Assembly (NCBI GenBank): GCA_950295325.1 | Contig: OX485804.1 | Location: forward strand, 8,496,001 to 8,556,000 | DNA: 60,000 bases | Origin: Polytrichum commune | Lineage: Eukaryota; Streptophyta; Polytrichopsida; Polytrichales; Polytrichaceae | Direction: 5' to 3' | In this document: positions 1 through 11,418 of the stretch, in pieces | Layout of the letters: every line of letters begins with the position of its first letter | How positions within the stretch are numbered: position 1 is the stretch's first letter | Made by a program: the position numbers and the translations under genes | The notes under the pieces: model-generated | What the model saw: the letters and a program-made list of their open reading frames with translations, nothing else | Told to the model about the DNA's origin: nothing | The model's database searches: none

Positions 1-1740
1 AACAACAGGTAGTTAAATATTGCTCAATGTCGTGTCTTGAAATGGCTCAATTTTAGGACATTAGAAGTTAGACCCAAAGTTGTTGCATGGATGTTGCAAA
101 ACATTCGCGTGAATTGAGTTGCCGAAGCTTCCTAGGAATTCTTGGTGATTGGTGCGATGAAGGAGGGGGTATCTGCAAGTTTACATTCAGAACGATATAT
201 GGGCGGGTGTTTAGCTAGTGCTGTCCTGATGGGTTTGCAACACCTTTTTTTGATGGGGAGGACAAGATGTTTTTTGTAAATATGTTTTTCGAACCTGTTG
301 TGATAAAAATCGAAAACTAGAATTACTGCAAAAATGGTCACAAACGTGTTCACGTTCTGTTGCTAGAAGCCCATAGTGTAGTAGCTCGATTGAAGCATCT
401 CCGTACAGTCACAACCTTATCTTTGCTCGCACCTCCGGGCAGCAAACCCTCCCTTTTAGAACAGTTGTAAAAAAAGTGACCCTTGCGAGTGCTCCAGATA
501 GTTGCCATCTTGGATGCCATCTCAACATCGTGAATTCTATGCTCGATATCGTACACATGTTGTCTTGCTACACTTTGTAGCAGGATTCCTTGTGTACCTA
601 CATGTACCATGAGGACACGCACAACATTTAGTACGTAAACTCCCTTGGCTCGATATTACGGGGTCTTTTTGGGGGGACAATTACAGGCTGGAATAGTATC
701 TCTAAACATCTTGTTCCCTATAGTAAGATGAAACCCGATAGTAGAATGTGGAGGACATCTTGCAAAAGGAAAACCACATACGTGAATGGTCCTCCTATAT
801 GTTGTCACCATTCCCCTATATGTTGTCACCACTCTACGTAGTTTAACGCACCTGATTTTCTAGAGGAAGGCTGGTGACCTCCATTGTCTGTAGTACTTCA
901 CAATTCATATAAAAGTGCTTTCCAGGAGATACACCCTGCTAATTTGGAGTTTACAGTATCTGAGTCTCATCCCTCACTTATGAACTACAACATCTGTACA
1001 TGACAATGACTTATTAGTTAGAAGAGTCATGCATCGTTCTAGAAGAAGATTCTTTTGCAGCATTCGTGTGCTTTTCGATAGCCACGCTAACTTGTAGAAC
1101 TCAAAGAACAGGTTGCTGCTCTATCTCATGCCTGCCTTACTAACCATCAATCCAACTCTCGTAGTGTCTACATGACAAAACCAGCTCTTTTGTAGACCGG
1201 GAGGTCGCTATAGGTCTTTTGGTTCCTCTACCACAGCTTCAAAATATCTGGGTGGACGATCCAAGTGGAATATATAAGACCCCTGTCGACCATTTCAATT
1301 CTTCCCTGATACATAACGTTGATTGTTGCTGTGAGAATTACTACTTTTAGAGCCCCCTTGGGCAATATTAACACTAGTTGATGAAGATGATTAACTCTTT
1401 GTAAACAATAACTAAGAGCTGTAATTTGTAGACCATGGCTTGCGGCAGGAAGATGATTATTTAAGTCTGTTGGTCCACTGACTACATGAGCAGTATTACT
1501 AGCTTAAGTTATTCCCCCCCCTCATAGTTGCACCCTTGTTTATGTAATTAATACAGTACTGAATCGTCCTGATGTATATCTTTCGTGAAGACCTCACTAT
1601 GTAGGTTTGTGCCGAAAACAATCCATACATTGCATCTGAGAGAAAGAATGATGGTTTGTATCATAATGCAGTTCTCAAGCGTGTTAATCCTGCTTCCGAT
1701 TGAATGAGGTTTGAACCAATGTTGGACCAGTATCGTCATT
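1..1740. other. No recognisable gene
   Basis: I see no coding family here. Short minus-strand reading frames at 132-353 and 350-622 resemble nothing I know and lack splice or codon support. The missing 5' exons of the strictosidine-synthase-like gene downstream would be expected here or beyond the window edge, but I could not find them. A short direct duplication of a Tgttgtcacca phrase lies near 796-830. Confidence 0.5.
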
Positions 1741-2120
1741 TGTTTTAATGCCATTCAGGTACCTATAATGAGGATTTCATATTTTTTTAGATACCAGTAG
1801 GGTTTAGGTATTTGACGGAAATTTTATTTTCGATACCATTTGAGTCTTATATACCATGCAAGAACCTTCACACCTAGACAAAATCGCCGTAGTATCCATA
1901 TGATTTGGAATGTTGTTGACCCAAATAATAACTGGGGTATCCAAGGATTCTCTCACCTTGTCATACTCACCGAATATCAACATTAGACTGGTATTACAGT
2001 TTTGATACCGACAGATAGGTTCTTCGATACCATTACGAAGTGTTGATTATTTAGACCCACGCATTCACCTATATACCGGTCCAACATGGGTTCGAACCTG
2101 CATGGAAGCGCAAGAGCTTC
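1741..2120. repeat. Dispersed repeat family R1, copy 1
   Basis: This stretch closely matches 58975-59320 in the same orientation, sharing phrases such as ataatgaggatttca, ataccattc..aagaaccttca and gcattcacctatata in the same order. A more diverged copy lies at about 6930-7330. The family is about 350-400 bp, rich in 'gatacca', and codes for nothing visible. This copy ends near a ggttcgaacc box, which is reminiscent of a Pol III B box but not proof of one. The class (MITE or SINE) is undetermined. Confidence 0.7.
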
Positions 2121-2273
2121 TTCACCTAGCAACATCGTCATGGCGTGGTTCTAGTTCACCGTCAGTAGCGTATAACTAATCCATTGTCAAATAACTTGCA
2201 TGGTAGTAGATTGAAATTTGGTGCAGGAGAGTGATCATGAATTGCTCAACATTTTTGTGGCCCTAATTTGCAG

Positions 2274-5200
2274 GTCGGAAGTACGCGGCCGCCCCTTGGG
2301 GCTGCACTTTAACAAGAGAACAGGGGAGCTATGGATTGCCGATGCACCCCTTGGCATTATGAAAGTCGGGCCCGAAGGCGGCCAGGCAGAAGTTGTGCTT
2401 AATGAAATTGATGGTGTGCCCATGTTGTTCACCAACGATTTCGACTTCGACGACGAGGGTGTTGTGTATTTTGTTCAAAGCAGCCTGAAGTGGCCACACA
2501 AGTGAGTCATTTTTAATAAGATCTTTTCTTCCTTCCTTACATAACATAGCACTATTTAGTCCGTCTCATGTCTTCTCTTTCCCACAAATAAAGAAGAAAA
2601 AAACCTGCACACCACATTCAATGCAGCTGACGGATTTGGGGTTCCGAAAGCATCTTGCAGGAAATCTAGTATCCAGGCATAACTTCCTAAAAATTCCCGG
2701 GTCCGTACATAGATAGGGTTGAATAATGTTTGGAAGCCCCGACTGCAATTTTGTACATAGTATTTTCATGTGAGCAAGAGTCAGTTTTTAGTATGACCGC
2801 ATCAGCATCAGCATCGGCACTTAACATTTGAGAAGACAAATTCGCTTTCAATTTTTCAAAGACACAGTTCTGTGACAAAACCGATACCAAGTGCCGCCAA
2901 ATCTGCAGAGAATTCAACCATTCATCACATGGTCTCTCACTTTCACATTGTCTGAGTTCAAGTTTCAATGGAAGGGGCTGGCTATGGTACTACACTACAT
3001 AGGATATTTAGTGTTTGATTATATTTAATGTTGTTACCACCCTATCTTGTTCAACACTAATTTCATTTTTTTGACAATCAGTGTTAGAAGATATGCTAGA
3101 AGATATGTTGGAATTCTCCTTTTATCAATTTTTAATTTATTTTTAATGAATCAATTAAAAAAATTCCCCCCATATCTTTACTAACACTAAATCCAAACAT
3201 TTAACCTCCACATATTACCATAGTTAGTATTTAGTGTTTGAGTACATTTAGTGTTACTTCCTTTCATAGGGTTATTGATATTTAGTGTATGCATTCGTAT
3301 TTAATGTATCAAACACTAAACATCCTATTTAGTGGAGTGATATAGGCACCTTCGGAGTAGGAGGCTATGAACAAGGAGAACCGACCACTAGTTACAGATG
3401 AACTAGTTGAGTTTGAGAAGTAACCAGTTCAAGTTTCAAGACTTCAGGAAAAACTATGGATCACTTCACAAGAGTTTTGAGAATATACCTCAAATCCATA
3501 ACGGAAAACTGAAAGATGTCAACATGTAACTGGTTAGACTTGGAAACAGTAGGGATCTCAACCGATTATGCCCAAAAATTCTCCCCGGACATTGGTAGGA
3601 GGGATCACAGCAAAACTTGTTGAACTGGCTGAATCGATTGTATGAGTGACAGAAGTAAGGGCCAACAAAATGAAACGTGGACTTGTGGAAGTAATCGGTA
3701 CATCTGACGTATCTATATATAAAAGTATGCCAATCTTTTTGTTTGTGATTGTGGTGGCAGTCAAGTAGAGTTGCTTATCATGGAAGGCGATAAGAGCGGC
3801 CAGTTTGTGAAGTATGATCCTGCTACCAAGGAGACCACTGTACTCATCGACAACTTAGCGTTTGGGAATGGCGTGGCCACAAGCAAAGATAGCACCTTTG
3901 TTGTCGTTGCGGAGACCCTTAGTGGCAGGTAAAATAAACTCACTCATCACTTTTGATTAGGGTGGGTTTACATCATAAGGTATGTGGGTGTTATTTTGTT
4001 TGTGTAACATGTTCTCCAACTCCTACAAGCCTCGTGTTTCATTTTGTTGCACTAGCAAATCTACGATGAAACATCTGCGAAAACTAGATTGAAAAATGGA
4101 CCTCCCTTTATTTAGTTAAGATTATTAGAAGTGCATATTTGTTGATTTTGTAAACAAATACATAGGTCCTCCCAATTGTGTTTAGTATTATTGAATGTAT
4201 GGTGGTTATTAATATTTGAAGACGTAGTCCAATCTCTTCTAAACATGTGTCTTTATGATGTTTTCTCTTTGATCTTCAGAAAACCTTTGGTTCTCCTGCA
4301 AAGATATGTCTATGTACACACAGATAAAAGCTACCGAGTCTGTGAAACAACCTGTTCAAATTCAAGACTTCAGAAAAAGTTACTGATTGATTTAGAGAAA
4401 TTTGTAGAAGATTGATCTGAATCCCAGGGCAAGGCTGGGTAAGCAAGGCACGTGAAAGTTGAAGTACTTTCACAAAAAAAAGTTGTTGTCACATCTGTTA
4501 TATGCATCCCTGCCAGTGCCCAGGAAGTTTTTGGGCATAGTCGGTCAAGATCCTAGTGATTCTAAATCCAACCGGTTACATGTTGACATCTTCCGGTTCT
4601 GCTTTATGCATTTGAGGTATATTCTTCTATAGATTCTTCTAAAATGATCGGTAATTCTCCTGAAGTCTCGAACTTCAACCAGTTTTTTTCTCAAACTCAA
4701 CTGGTTCATCTGTAACTAATCATTGGTTCTCCCCGAGCCCTGATCCCTGCATATTGAGCCCGTATGCAAGGTGGGGACTAACATCTGCAAAATATTTCAT
4801 TTGGCTACGTGGGATGGACGTTTGATTAACTCACTCTCCTGCACTTGCATCTATGAATGTAAAGGGCAAATGCAGATGCAGATGCAAGATCAGTGGGGCT
4901 TGCCCTAAGTTAAGAATATTGGATGGGGTCAGAATTCCAATTGATTGAGTTGCAATAGGGAATTTAAACCAAGTGCCAAGTGCTTTGACTAGTGACCAAT
5001 ATATGATTGATTGATAGATATTATAATAGAGTTCTGTTGTAAAGTCTTGGCATCAAACTCCCATTGAGTTGGTTAAAACGTGAGTTTGAGAGCTTATACC
5101 GCATAAAGTCAACCAAGTTTCTGTCAATGCTTAAAGTACAATACCCAAAGAGTTGTGCCATGCTATTAAAAGTTGGCTTTCTAGTTTGTTCTTTTGAGAT

Positions 5201-5943
5201 GGGTGGGCCAAGTTAGCCTTGCACATGTTGATCCAAGGTTTAGGACGGCGTGAGTGCCATGACCATATCCTATTCTAAATGATAAAATTCTCTCGAAGAT
5301 TTTGGGATGACAAGAGAAGATCCAAAAGTTCACCCAACTTTCAAACTAGGCTCCGACACACGATGAGCTAACGGGCTCTGAATAGAAGGATTTCCTCAAA
5401 GAACGATCAAGCCCACAGTTTATGGATAACTCTAACCCATTGGACATATTGATCCACCTATTAGGTTGAGAAATAATAATAATAATGCATCTATAAGAAG
5501 CTAATAATGTTCTTCATGACTTTTCGTGTTGTCTTGGTTGTAGGTTGTTGCGTTATTGGTTGAAGGGGGAGAAGGCAGGAACATACGATACGTTTGCCGA
5601 GTTGCCTGGATGGTGCGATAACGTGAGGCTCAATGAAGCAGGTGACTTTTGGGTGGCCCTGTTTGGCATGAGACCTAGATCTCAAGAGTTCATCAATCAA
5701 CAACCATGGCTTCGCTCTCTCTTGGTGCACCTCCCCATCCCACAACACCTTGTTTTGGCGGCTATGACCGGGTTTAAGCGCCAAGCGATGGCCCTACGAT
5801 ATGGTCCAGATGGACAATTGAAGGAGGTGTTGGAGGATCAAACCGGCAAAGTCAGTTTTCCGAGCGAAGTGCTGGAGCATGATGGAAAACTTTACCTTGG
5901 TTCCTTTTACTTCTCTCATATTGTCATCTACACGATGCCATAA
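2274..5943 (+). CDS. Strictosidine-synthase-like (SSL) protein, 5'-incomplete, three exons
   Basis: The exons I infer are 2274-2501, 3761-3928 and 5544-5943 (TAA stop). The first acceptor is tttgcag|gtc and the donors are aa|gtgagt and cag|gtaaaa. The joins keep frame: AA+T gives Asn, and AG+G gives Arg. The product matches the strictosidine synthase-like / adipocyte plasma-membrane-associated-protein family, a six-bladed beta-propeller. Landmarks in order are GRPLGLHFN, GELWIADAPLGIMKVGPEGG, FTNDFDFDDEGVVYF, GQFVKYDPATKETTVL, NGVATSKD, RYWLKGEKAG, LPGWCDNVR and FWVALFG. Family members are about 350-400 aa with a signal or anchor segment, so roughly the first 100 residues are missing here. 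Most plant SSL proteins are not true strictosidine synthases, and substrate is unknown. Repeats crowd both introns. The gene could be functional with distant 5' exons, or a truncated copy. Confidence 0.8.
2993..3334. mobile_element. MITE with ~27-bp terminal inverted repeats
   Basis: The left end begins cactacataggatatttagt and the right end is its near-perfect reverse complement (actaaacatcctatttagtg). Each arm is about 27 bp with two mismatches. The 342-bp interior is AT-rich and non-coding. A clean target-site duplication was not found, so the superfamily is unassigned. It lies in intron 1 of the SSL gene. Confidence 0.75.
3370..3596 (+). repeat. LTR-like repeat R-LTR, forward fragment
   Basis: About 225 bp shared, in inverted orientation, with 4527-4745 and, in the same orientation, with about 44610-44830. 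Shared phrases include agttacagatgaac, agttgagtttgagaa, atacctcaaat, agatgtcaacatgtaac and ccgattatgcccaaa. The copy at 44.6-45.2 kb continues into sequence that looks like the 3' part of a retrotransposon LTR, so this is probably a fragment of that LTR. Confidence 0.65.
3955..4280 (-). repeat. Dispersed repeat family R2, inverted copy in SSL intron 2
   Basis: The reverse complement matches 18690-19030 and 25480-25880. Shared landmarks are aggtcctcccaattg, the 'gcatatttgttgat' region, and ctacgatgaaacatc. It is about 330 bp, AT-rich and non-coding. Confidence 0.65.
4527..4745 (-). repeat. LTR-like repeat R-LTR, inverted fragment
   Basis: Reverse complement of the fragment at 3370-3596, with roughly 80-85% identity by eye. 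The two fragments form an inverted pair about 0.93 kb apart that brackets SSL exon 2 (3761-3928). A weaker stretch at 4340-4420 repeats part of the same sequence in forward orientation. Confidence 0.65.
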
Positions 5944-6345
5944 TTGTTTTCAATATCGACACTCTACATACATAACTATCATAGTCTTCGCAACTGTGGG
6001 TTTATTGTAAGCTCTAGGCGGCGGTCCTACGATATGGTCCAGATGGCCGATTCAAGGCTTTTTTGCAGGATCCAACTAGCAAAGCCACAATAGTCTGCAA
6101 AGTGCTAAAGGATGATGGAATACTTGTACCTGGGTTCCATTTTCTTGTCCCATAGTGCCGTCTACGCGATACCATAATTGTCTAATTACCAACACTCTAC
6201 GTAATCATCATAGTCTTCAAAACTGTGGGTTTATTGTAAGCCCTAGGCAATGATCCTACCATATCCATGGTTTGGATGGCCAATCGAAGGAGGTTCTAGA
6301 GGATCAAATTGGTAAAGTAGCATTTGTAAGTGAAGTAAAATAAAA
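5944..6345 (+). pseudogene. Two decayed tandem copies of the SSL 3' end
   Basis: The phrase cctacgatatggtccagatgg from the last SSL exon (5793) recurs at 6026 and, degraded, at 6255, a period of about 230 bp. Each copy carries the end of the exon, the stop region and the 3' UTR phrase gtgggtttattgtaagc (5998 and about 6225). Frameshifts and stops make them non-coding. The third copy keeps phrases such as gaggatcaaattggtaaagt that match the exon better than the second does, so the copies have decayed independently. Confidence 0.8.
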
Positions 6346-7757
6346 ATGAAAAGAATAAAAAGAACTGATGGAACTCTTTATATTAGTTATGTGATCTTGC
6401 CCCATGGCCCAGGGGTCCACTCTTCATACCACATACAAACTAGTGCGAGTGTAAAAAGGTTTTTTTTAAGGCATAAGTGTACATAGTATGCATAAGGGGG
6501 AGGTATTGACTTACTCTAGTGTGTACATATGAAAAGGCTACTAGGAATCTTGAAGTAGAGGTAGATGTACAAAAGGCCCTAAAATCTAGAGAATAAACCA
6601 ACAATGAATGTATGTGGTGGGATCATATTATTATGAGTCACATGATACATCCTATGGGTGAAAATATCTTCATTAACTTTCTCAATGGAAGGTGAACGTG
6701 GAATACATACATGATGAAGACCTAATTGTGTTGCATCTATATTTCATATATATATTGTAGAGGCATTTATCACATGATATCAAAAACCTTAATATAAATG
6801 CATGAGTTTATTATCCAACACATCATTTCTTCTTCTTCTTTCTCATGTGTAGGAGGTTTTCTTTCATAATTGTGCATCACTTCATCTATCTTCCTGCAAT
6901 GAGAAGGGTGATATCCCAAATTTTGATATTGGAATATGGTTCCATTGTCCCTCCGTTGAAGCAGGTGTTTTGGAGTGCTATCAATGTCTTTTGATATCTT
7001 TTACGTAAGAAAAATAAGGATTTCACATTTCCGATGCCAATAAGGTGTGGAAATTGAGGATATTTTTTCCATTTTTGATACCGTAACCCTCATCCCCTAG
7101 GTGAAATCATCCTAGTAACAACATGTGATTTAGAATGGTGAACTTGAATCTACTAAGATTTTTCCACTTTTAGCATACCCATCATTCATCGATATTTGAT
7201 TGGAATTGCGATTTTGAGACTCATGGGTAGGTTTCCTAACATCATATTTGATGGTGTTTAATGATACCATGCATTCAACTATATAACAATCCCACATTGG
7301 TTCAAATATTAGAGCTCTTCTTAACTGACATCCATTAAGTTATTCGCTACTTCGTAGGAACATCTCTTTGAATTTTGAAAAATTATTGAAGGTTTGGTTT
7401 TTGATTGACTGGACCAGTTCTTAACCCTTCACCTTGTTCATGTCCATGCAATGATCTTGTGGCGCACCAAACATCATCTTCCAGTATTTTGTTATATGTA
7501 CTCGTTTACTTAATCGCACTAAGGGTGGTGTAGTTCAAATTTTTGGTCAAATTAGTTTAATTTTAAAGTTATTTGGGTGAGTTTTAGAGCTTCCTTCGGA
7601 TGCCTAATTTAGTGACGAAACACTGACATTAGCAACTCTTAACACAAAAGAGGGTTGATTTGGTTAAAGATGACTATGTTGACCATTGGCAAGAGATGTG
7701 AAGGGTGAAGAGATCATAGTCATGTGTAAAATGGGTGATGAATATACGGATCTAGCT
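6346..7757. other. No gene; diverged R1 repeat at about 6930-7330
   Basis: AT-rich non-coding sequence. The stretch 6930-7330 is a third, diverged member of family R1, sharing aggatttcacatt, the 'gataccatgcattcaactatata' region and a cacattggttcaaa end. Nothing else is recognised. Confidence 0.5.
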
Positions 7758-8681
7758 CAGGGTTGTCTATTGTGTCGTGACAGAGGCTAATCCCGACATA
7801 ATGTCGTGGCGTCACGACACGTATTTGTCACGACATTATGCCGGATGCCGTCTTTATCCTGACGAACTTGAATTTTACCGTATTTTTTTGTGTAATTACA
7901 TTACCCCAATCAGGACACGTAGGATTTACGATGTCCACGTATGGTGCCATGTCAGCAAAGTAGAGGTAAAGTGGGAAAAAATTACTAGCGCCTGTCCCCC
8001 CCCCCCCCGTTCCCCCCGCTCCCTACGTTCCCCTCCCCCATCCGGCACCCCATCCGGCCCTCATCCGGCCTCCATCCGCCCCCCCCCCCCCCTAATCCGA
8101 ACCCGGCCCCCCCCCACCCATCCGAACCCCCTCCCCCCCCTATCCGACCCGGCCCCCCCTAATCCGAACCCCCTCCCCCCATCCGAACCCAGCCCCCCCC
8201 CCCCCATCCGAACTCGGTCCCCCCTAATCCGAACCCCCTCCCCCCCCAATCCGAACCCCAATCCGGCCCCCATCTGTACCCCATCCGGCCTCCATCCGGT
8301 ACCCCATCCGGCCCCCATCCGGCCCTCCATCCGGCGTTCCCCCCGTCCGCATCCGTTCCCGCCCCCGTTCCCGTCCCCATCCGCTCCGTTCCCCTCCCCC
8401 CCACACCCTCATTTGTCATATTTTACTACTTTGATTTTAACAGAATGATAAACACAAAGGCAAAATGATTTACCTGGCAAGGGAAATATGCACATCCACG
8501 TCGGATTTTTCTGCCACATTGGATGCCACCTTGGCAAGAAGGTAAGTATTTTACCCACCCTACTAGCTTCCCCCTAGTATGACCCTACGTGGACCCTATT
8601 ATGTCGTGACGGAAGGGTCCGCCCCGACACGACACGTCATGACGTCAGGACTGTGGCAGGACGTCGCGATAGACAACCCTG
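7758..8681. mobile_element. Non-autonomous hAT-type transposon
   Basis: The ends are inverted: the left begins cagggttgtctat and the right ends atagacaaccctg. They are flanked by a perfect 8-bp duplication, atctagct, at 7750-7757 and 8682-8689. An 8-bp duplication with a CAGGG end is the hAT signature. Both subterminal regions carry repeated gtcgtgac/gtcacgac motifs, which would be plausible transposase-binding sites. There is no transposase; the interior is dominated by a C-rich minisatellite. The 223-codon proline-rich frame across it (7777-8448) is a by-product of composition. Confidence 0.88.
7996..8405. repeat. C-rich degenerate minisatellite
   Basis: About 410 bp made of imperfect units such as aatccgaaccccctcccccc and ccatccggcc, separated by C runs up to 14 long. 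Strand asymmetry is extreme, with almost no G outside CCGG/CCGA. It occupies the core of the hAT element. C-tracts this dense could form i-motif or G-quadruplex structures; that is an inference. Confidence 0.9.
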
Positions 8682-8766
8682 ATCTAGCTATATGCAAGTG
8701 CAACCCTTGGAGTTCGTGGTTCGACTATAGACTCTGCTAGGTGATAGTGAGAGTCAGTCGAGAGAG

Positions 8767-8889
8767 GCAGTTCGAATCCCGGCTGTGAAATCTCCTCTCT
8801 ACTTGACGGAAAACTTGCCAGGTGGTCAACTGCCTCCTGTGCTTTGGCGTTGGCCTGTCGGCCTTCTGTCTCAAAAAAAAAGAAAAAAA
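8767..8889 (+). mobile_element. 5'-truncated tRNA-derived SINE
   Basis: It begins gcagttcgaatcccggctg, which contains a Pol III B-box-like gttcgaatcc. It ends ctgtctc followed by an A-rich tail with one G. Perfect 15-bp duplications, agtcagtcgagagag, lie at 8752-8766 and 8890-8904. The A box is absent, so the copy is truncated just upstream of the B box. The duplications and tail make LINE-style target-primed insertion very likely. Confidence 0.88.
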
Positions 8890-8904
8890 AGTCAGTCGAG
8901 AGAG

Positions 8905-9077
8905 ATACCGGAAGCTTAGATTGGAAAAGGAGTTCACTCGAGAAGACAGAGGTGGTTTTGAGAATAGATCTTTGTAAATGACCATTGTCTGTGATTAAAT
9001 GTTTTGGGTGTGAAGCCCTTGTCTTATTGTACCATTTCTTTTTCCCTCTTCTTATTAATCGATAACGTTGAATTTTG
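8905..9077 (+). repeat. LTR-like fragment (3' part), interrupted by pogo-like element
   Basis: This matches about 45105-45230, including gaggtggtt(c/t)tgagaat, accattgt(c/g)tgtgatt and ttgggtgtgaagcccttgtc, followed by a pyrimidine-rich stretch and ttaatc. Such phrasing is typical of the 3' end of Copia-type LTRs. The pogo-like element begins directly after it. Confidence 0.6.
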
Positions 9078-9430
9078 TATACCGTACGTGGAAGGCATGG
9101 TCGGCACTCCCATGTCGAATAATTATTAAAAGTTAAAACAGTGAAGGTCGGCACTTTCAAAAGTAATTATTTTTTAAATGGCTATTAATAGCTAACATTA
9201 ATTTTTTTTCCCGGCGGCTAACTGTTTTTTTTTGTTTTTGGTCTACGATTTTCATTGAATGTTATGTTTTCATCCAATTTTGGCAAAAATGGTCCAATTT
9301 GGAATGATGAATTTAATGAGCACTCTCTTTTCACTTGTGTTTCGTTCAATGCGTAAGAAGAAGTTTTTTATTTTTTTGTGAGTTTGGTACTCTGATTGTG
9401 GTTTAGAGTGCTCTTGGTACTTGTTTTGTT

Positions 9431-10990
9431 GTGGCTATGGCTCCTACTAAAAAACGATTAGATTTGGGGTTTTTTGCCCCCATCAGTAAGGAAGAAATGG
9501 AGAGGAGATCGGAGTTGGAGTTTGCCGTTTTGAATAACAAGTTGGAGAAAGAACGATCAATGATCAAGCATACACTTCCAAAGCGACCGGTGGGGAGGCC
9601 AAGGAAGGACGGAATGGCGCCATTTCTTAAGCCAAAGGTCGAGCAAATGAAGCCTCTCGTTTCAAGACCAAGGGGCAGCTATAAAAATTGGTTTACTCCT
9701 TCTCTTTGGCCTCCTATTTTCAAAGCAATGCAACAAGCTAGGAATATTATGAATGCATTGATGTACTTGAGGGCAGTTTATAGACAACCAGGATCCTTAC
9801 ATAGCTCCTATGATTATCTTGCAAGCAGTACAATGTATGAGTGGTTCCGTCCCAATGGCGATCTCAAAGAAAATTACAAATGTTGTGTGAAACTTGACAC
9901 GTATTTTGACAAGGCCTCACAATATTGCCCTATACTCGGTGATTATCCCGCCCTTAGAGATGAGATTTGCAATGTACTTAGAAAGCAACGCATTGGCGGC
10001 CAACCACTATCCGTTGTTATCATCCAACCCTTCATAAAAGCCCTTATCCAAAAGCGCGAGCCTCAATTACTTGAGGATGAGAAGTTAAAGGTTTCCACAA
10101 AGTGGACAAGGGTTTTTATCAAATCTTGAACTAAATTGGAGTTATCGTGCTGCAACAACGGCTGCGGGGAAACTTCCAGACGACTTTGAATTGCAAGGAT
10201 TGACAATGACACAAAGGTGTGTTTATTTTATTAAGGTTCACAACATTCTTTAATGTATTGTTGTTAACAATGATGAGACTAGTATTCATCTGGTACCTAC
10301 AGGAGGAGCAAGAACATGTGATACTAAGGGAATTAAACAAGTAAGTGTGCATGGGCTAGAGGACAAACGACAAGTCACTGTAGTTGTTTCATCTGCCGCT
10401 ACAAGTGAAGTTTTACCTTTTTAAGTTGTATTTCAAGTACTTACTTCTCAAGCTTTACCACCACTAAACGATGGCAGACGAGAATGTGTTGATTGTAGAT
10501 GGGACCTAACATTTAGTCACAATCATTGGTCTACTATGGAGACGTGCAAGAATTTTGTCAAAACAATTTTATCAAACTATCTTCGGTTATAAATCACTCT
10601 CTTGGGTTTACCCAAAATCCAAGAGATAATTTGGTTGATTGATTGCTGGAGCATACACATTTCCAAAGAATTCAAGGAGTGGATGAAGGACAATTACCCC
10701 CATATTCATGTCTTATATATCCCGGCAAATTGTACTAGCATCCACCAACCTGCAGATGTGATCCTACAATGTCCGTTCAAGCATGTTTTTCGTCAAGAAT
10801 TTAACAAATACACAATGAGCATGATTATAAATGAGATTGAAACAAATTCTAGCATCAATGTTGGTTTTAAAATGTCTACCTTGAAACCTCTACTTTGTTC
10901 TTGGTTGTTTACTTCATGATTATCTGTTTGCAATAAGCAAGAGATGGTAAAGGTGGGATGAAGCAAGTGCGGACTACTTCGTTCGTTCGA
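9431..10990 (+). pseudogene. DDE-type (pogo-like) transposase, broken
   Basis: The first part (9431-10129) is an intact 232-codon frame with an AT-hook-like KRPVGRPRKD near residue 50 and a putative helix-turn-helix region. The catalytic core continues in shifted frames. The first Asp lies in NNDETSIHLVPTGG (about 10266), followed by KQVSVHGLEDKRQVTVVVSS; the second is in IWLIDCWSIHIS (about 10630); the third is in IPANCTSIHQPADV (about 10720-10758). These match the DDE superfamily common in mosses and basidiomycetes. Frameshifts near 10130 and 10240 and stops near 10425 and 10590 disable it. The element would need a transposase supplied in trans. Confidence 0.82.
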
Positions 10991-11367
10991 CCCTGAATTT
11001 CAAAAAGATGTCATGATATAAAACATAAAGTCACATTTGTTCAAGGAAGATATAAGCATTTAAGTGGACACAAACAAAAATATAGAAGATGAAGACATAG
11101 ATGTCGAAGAGAGTTTGGAAACAATAATAGAAGACACACTTTCAAGAATTCAAAAACTCTCCACTTCTCATGGTACAGCTTCCATGGCTTCAATCCGTGG
11201 AATGACAAAGAAAAAATAAGTCTGCATGCAACAACATTTCGGTAAATATTTTATATCAACTCAAATTTAGTTTTGCTACATTCCATTCAATTTAGAAGCC
11301 AAATTTCAAATCTGCTATGATTTTGATTTAATTTCTTATGTATTAAAGTAACATTTAGAAAACTTAC

Positions 11368-11418
11368 CAACCCTAATAATTTTTTGGAACGTCTTTGAAG
11401 CCCATGGATCATATGTAC
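11368..11418 (-). pseudogene. Captured exon-like piece 4 in the pogo-like element
   Basis: A 51-nt open stretch with acceptor ttgttgcag|gta and donor ggttg|gtaagt on the minus strand. Read in phase with piece 3 it gives VHMIHGLQRRSKKLLGL. It is too short to identify alone; the support is the two splice signals and the matching phase. Confidence 0.4.

Noticed and set aside
2085-2110. Possible tRNA gene at the ggttcgaacc box
   Set aside because: No acceptor stem, A box or cloverleaf could be drawn around it.
7996-8405. Possible CRISPR-like or satellite array in the C-rich repeat
   Set aside because: Units are degenerate and without unique spacers; it is a minisatellite inside a transposon in a eukaryotic genome.
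7777-8448. 223-codon proline-rich ORF
   Set aside because: It runs through the C-rich minisatellite inside a hAT element. Proline content follows from CCN repeats, and antisense frames are equally open.
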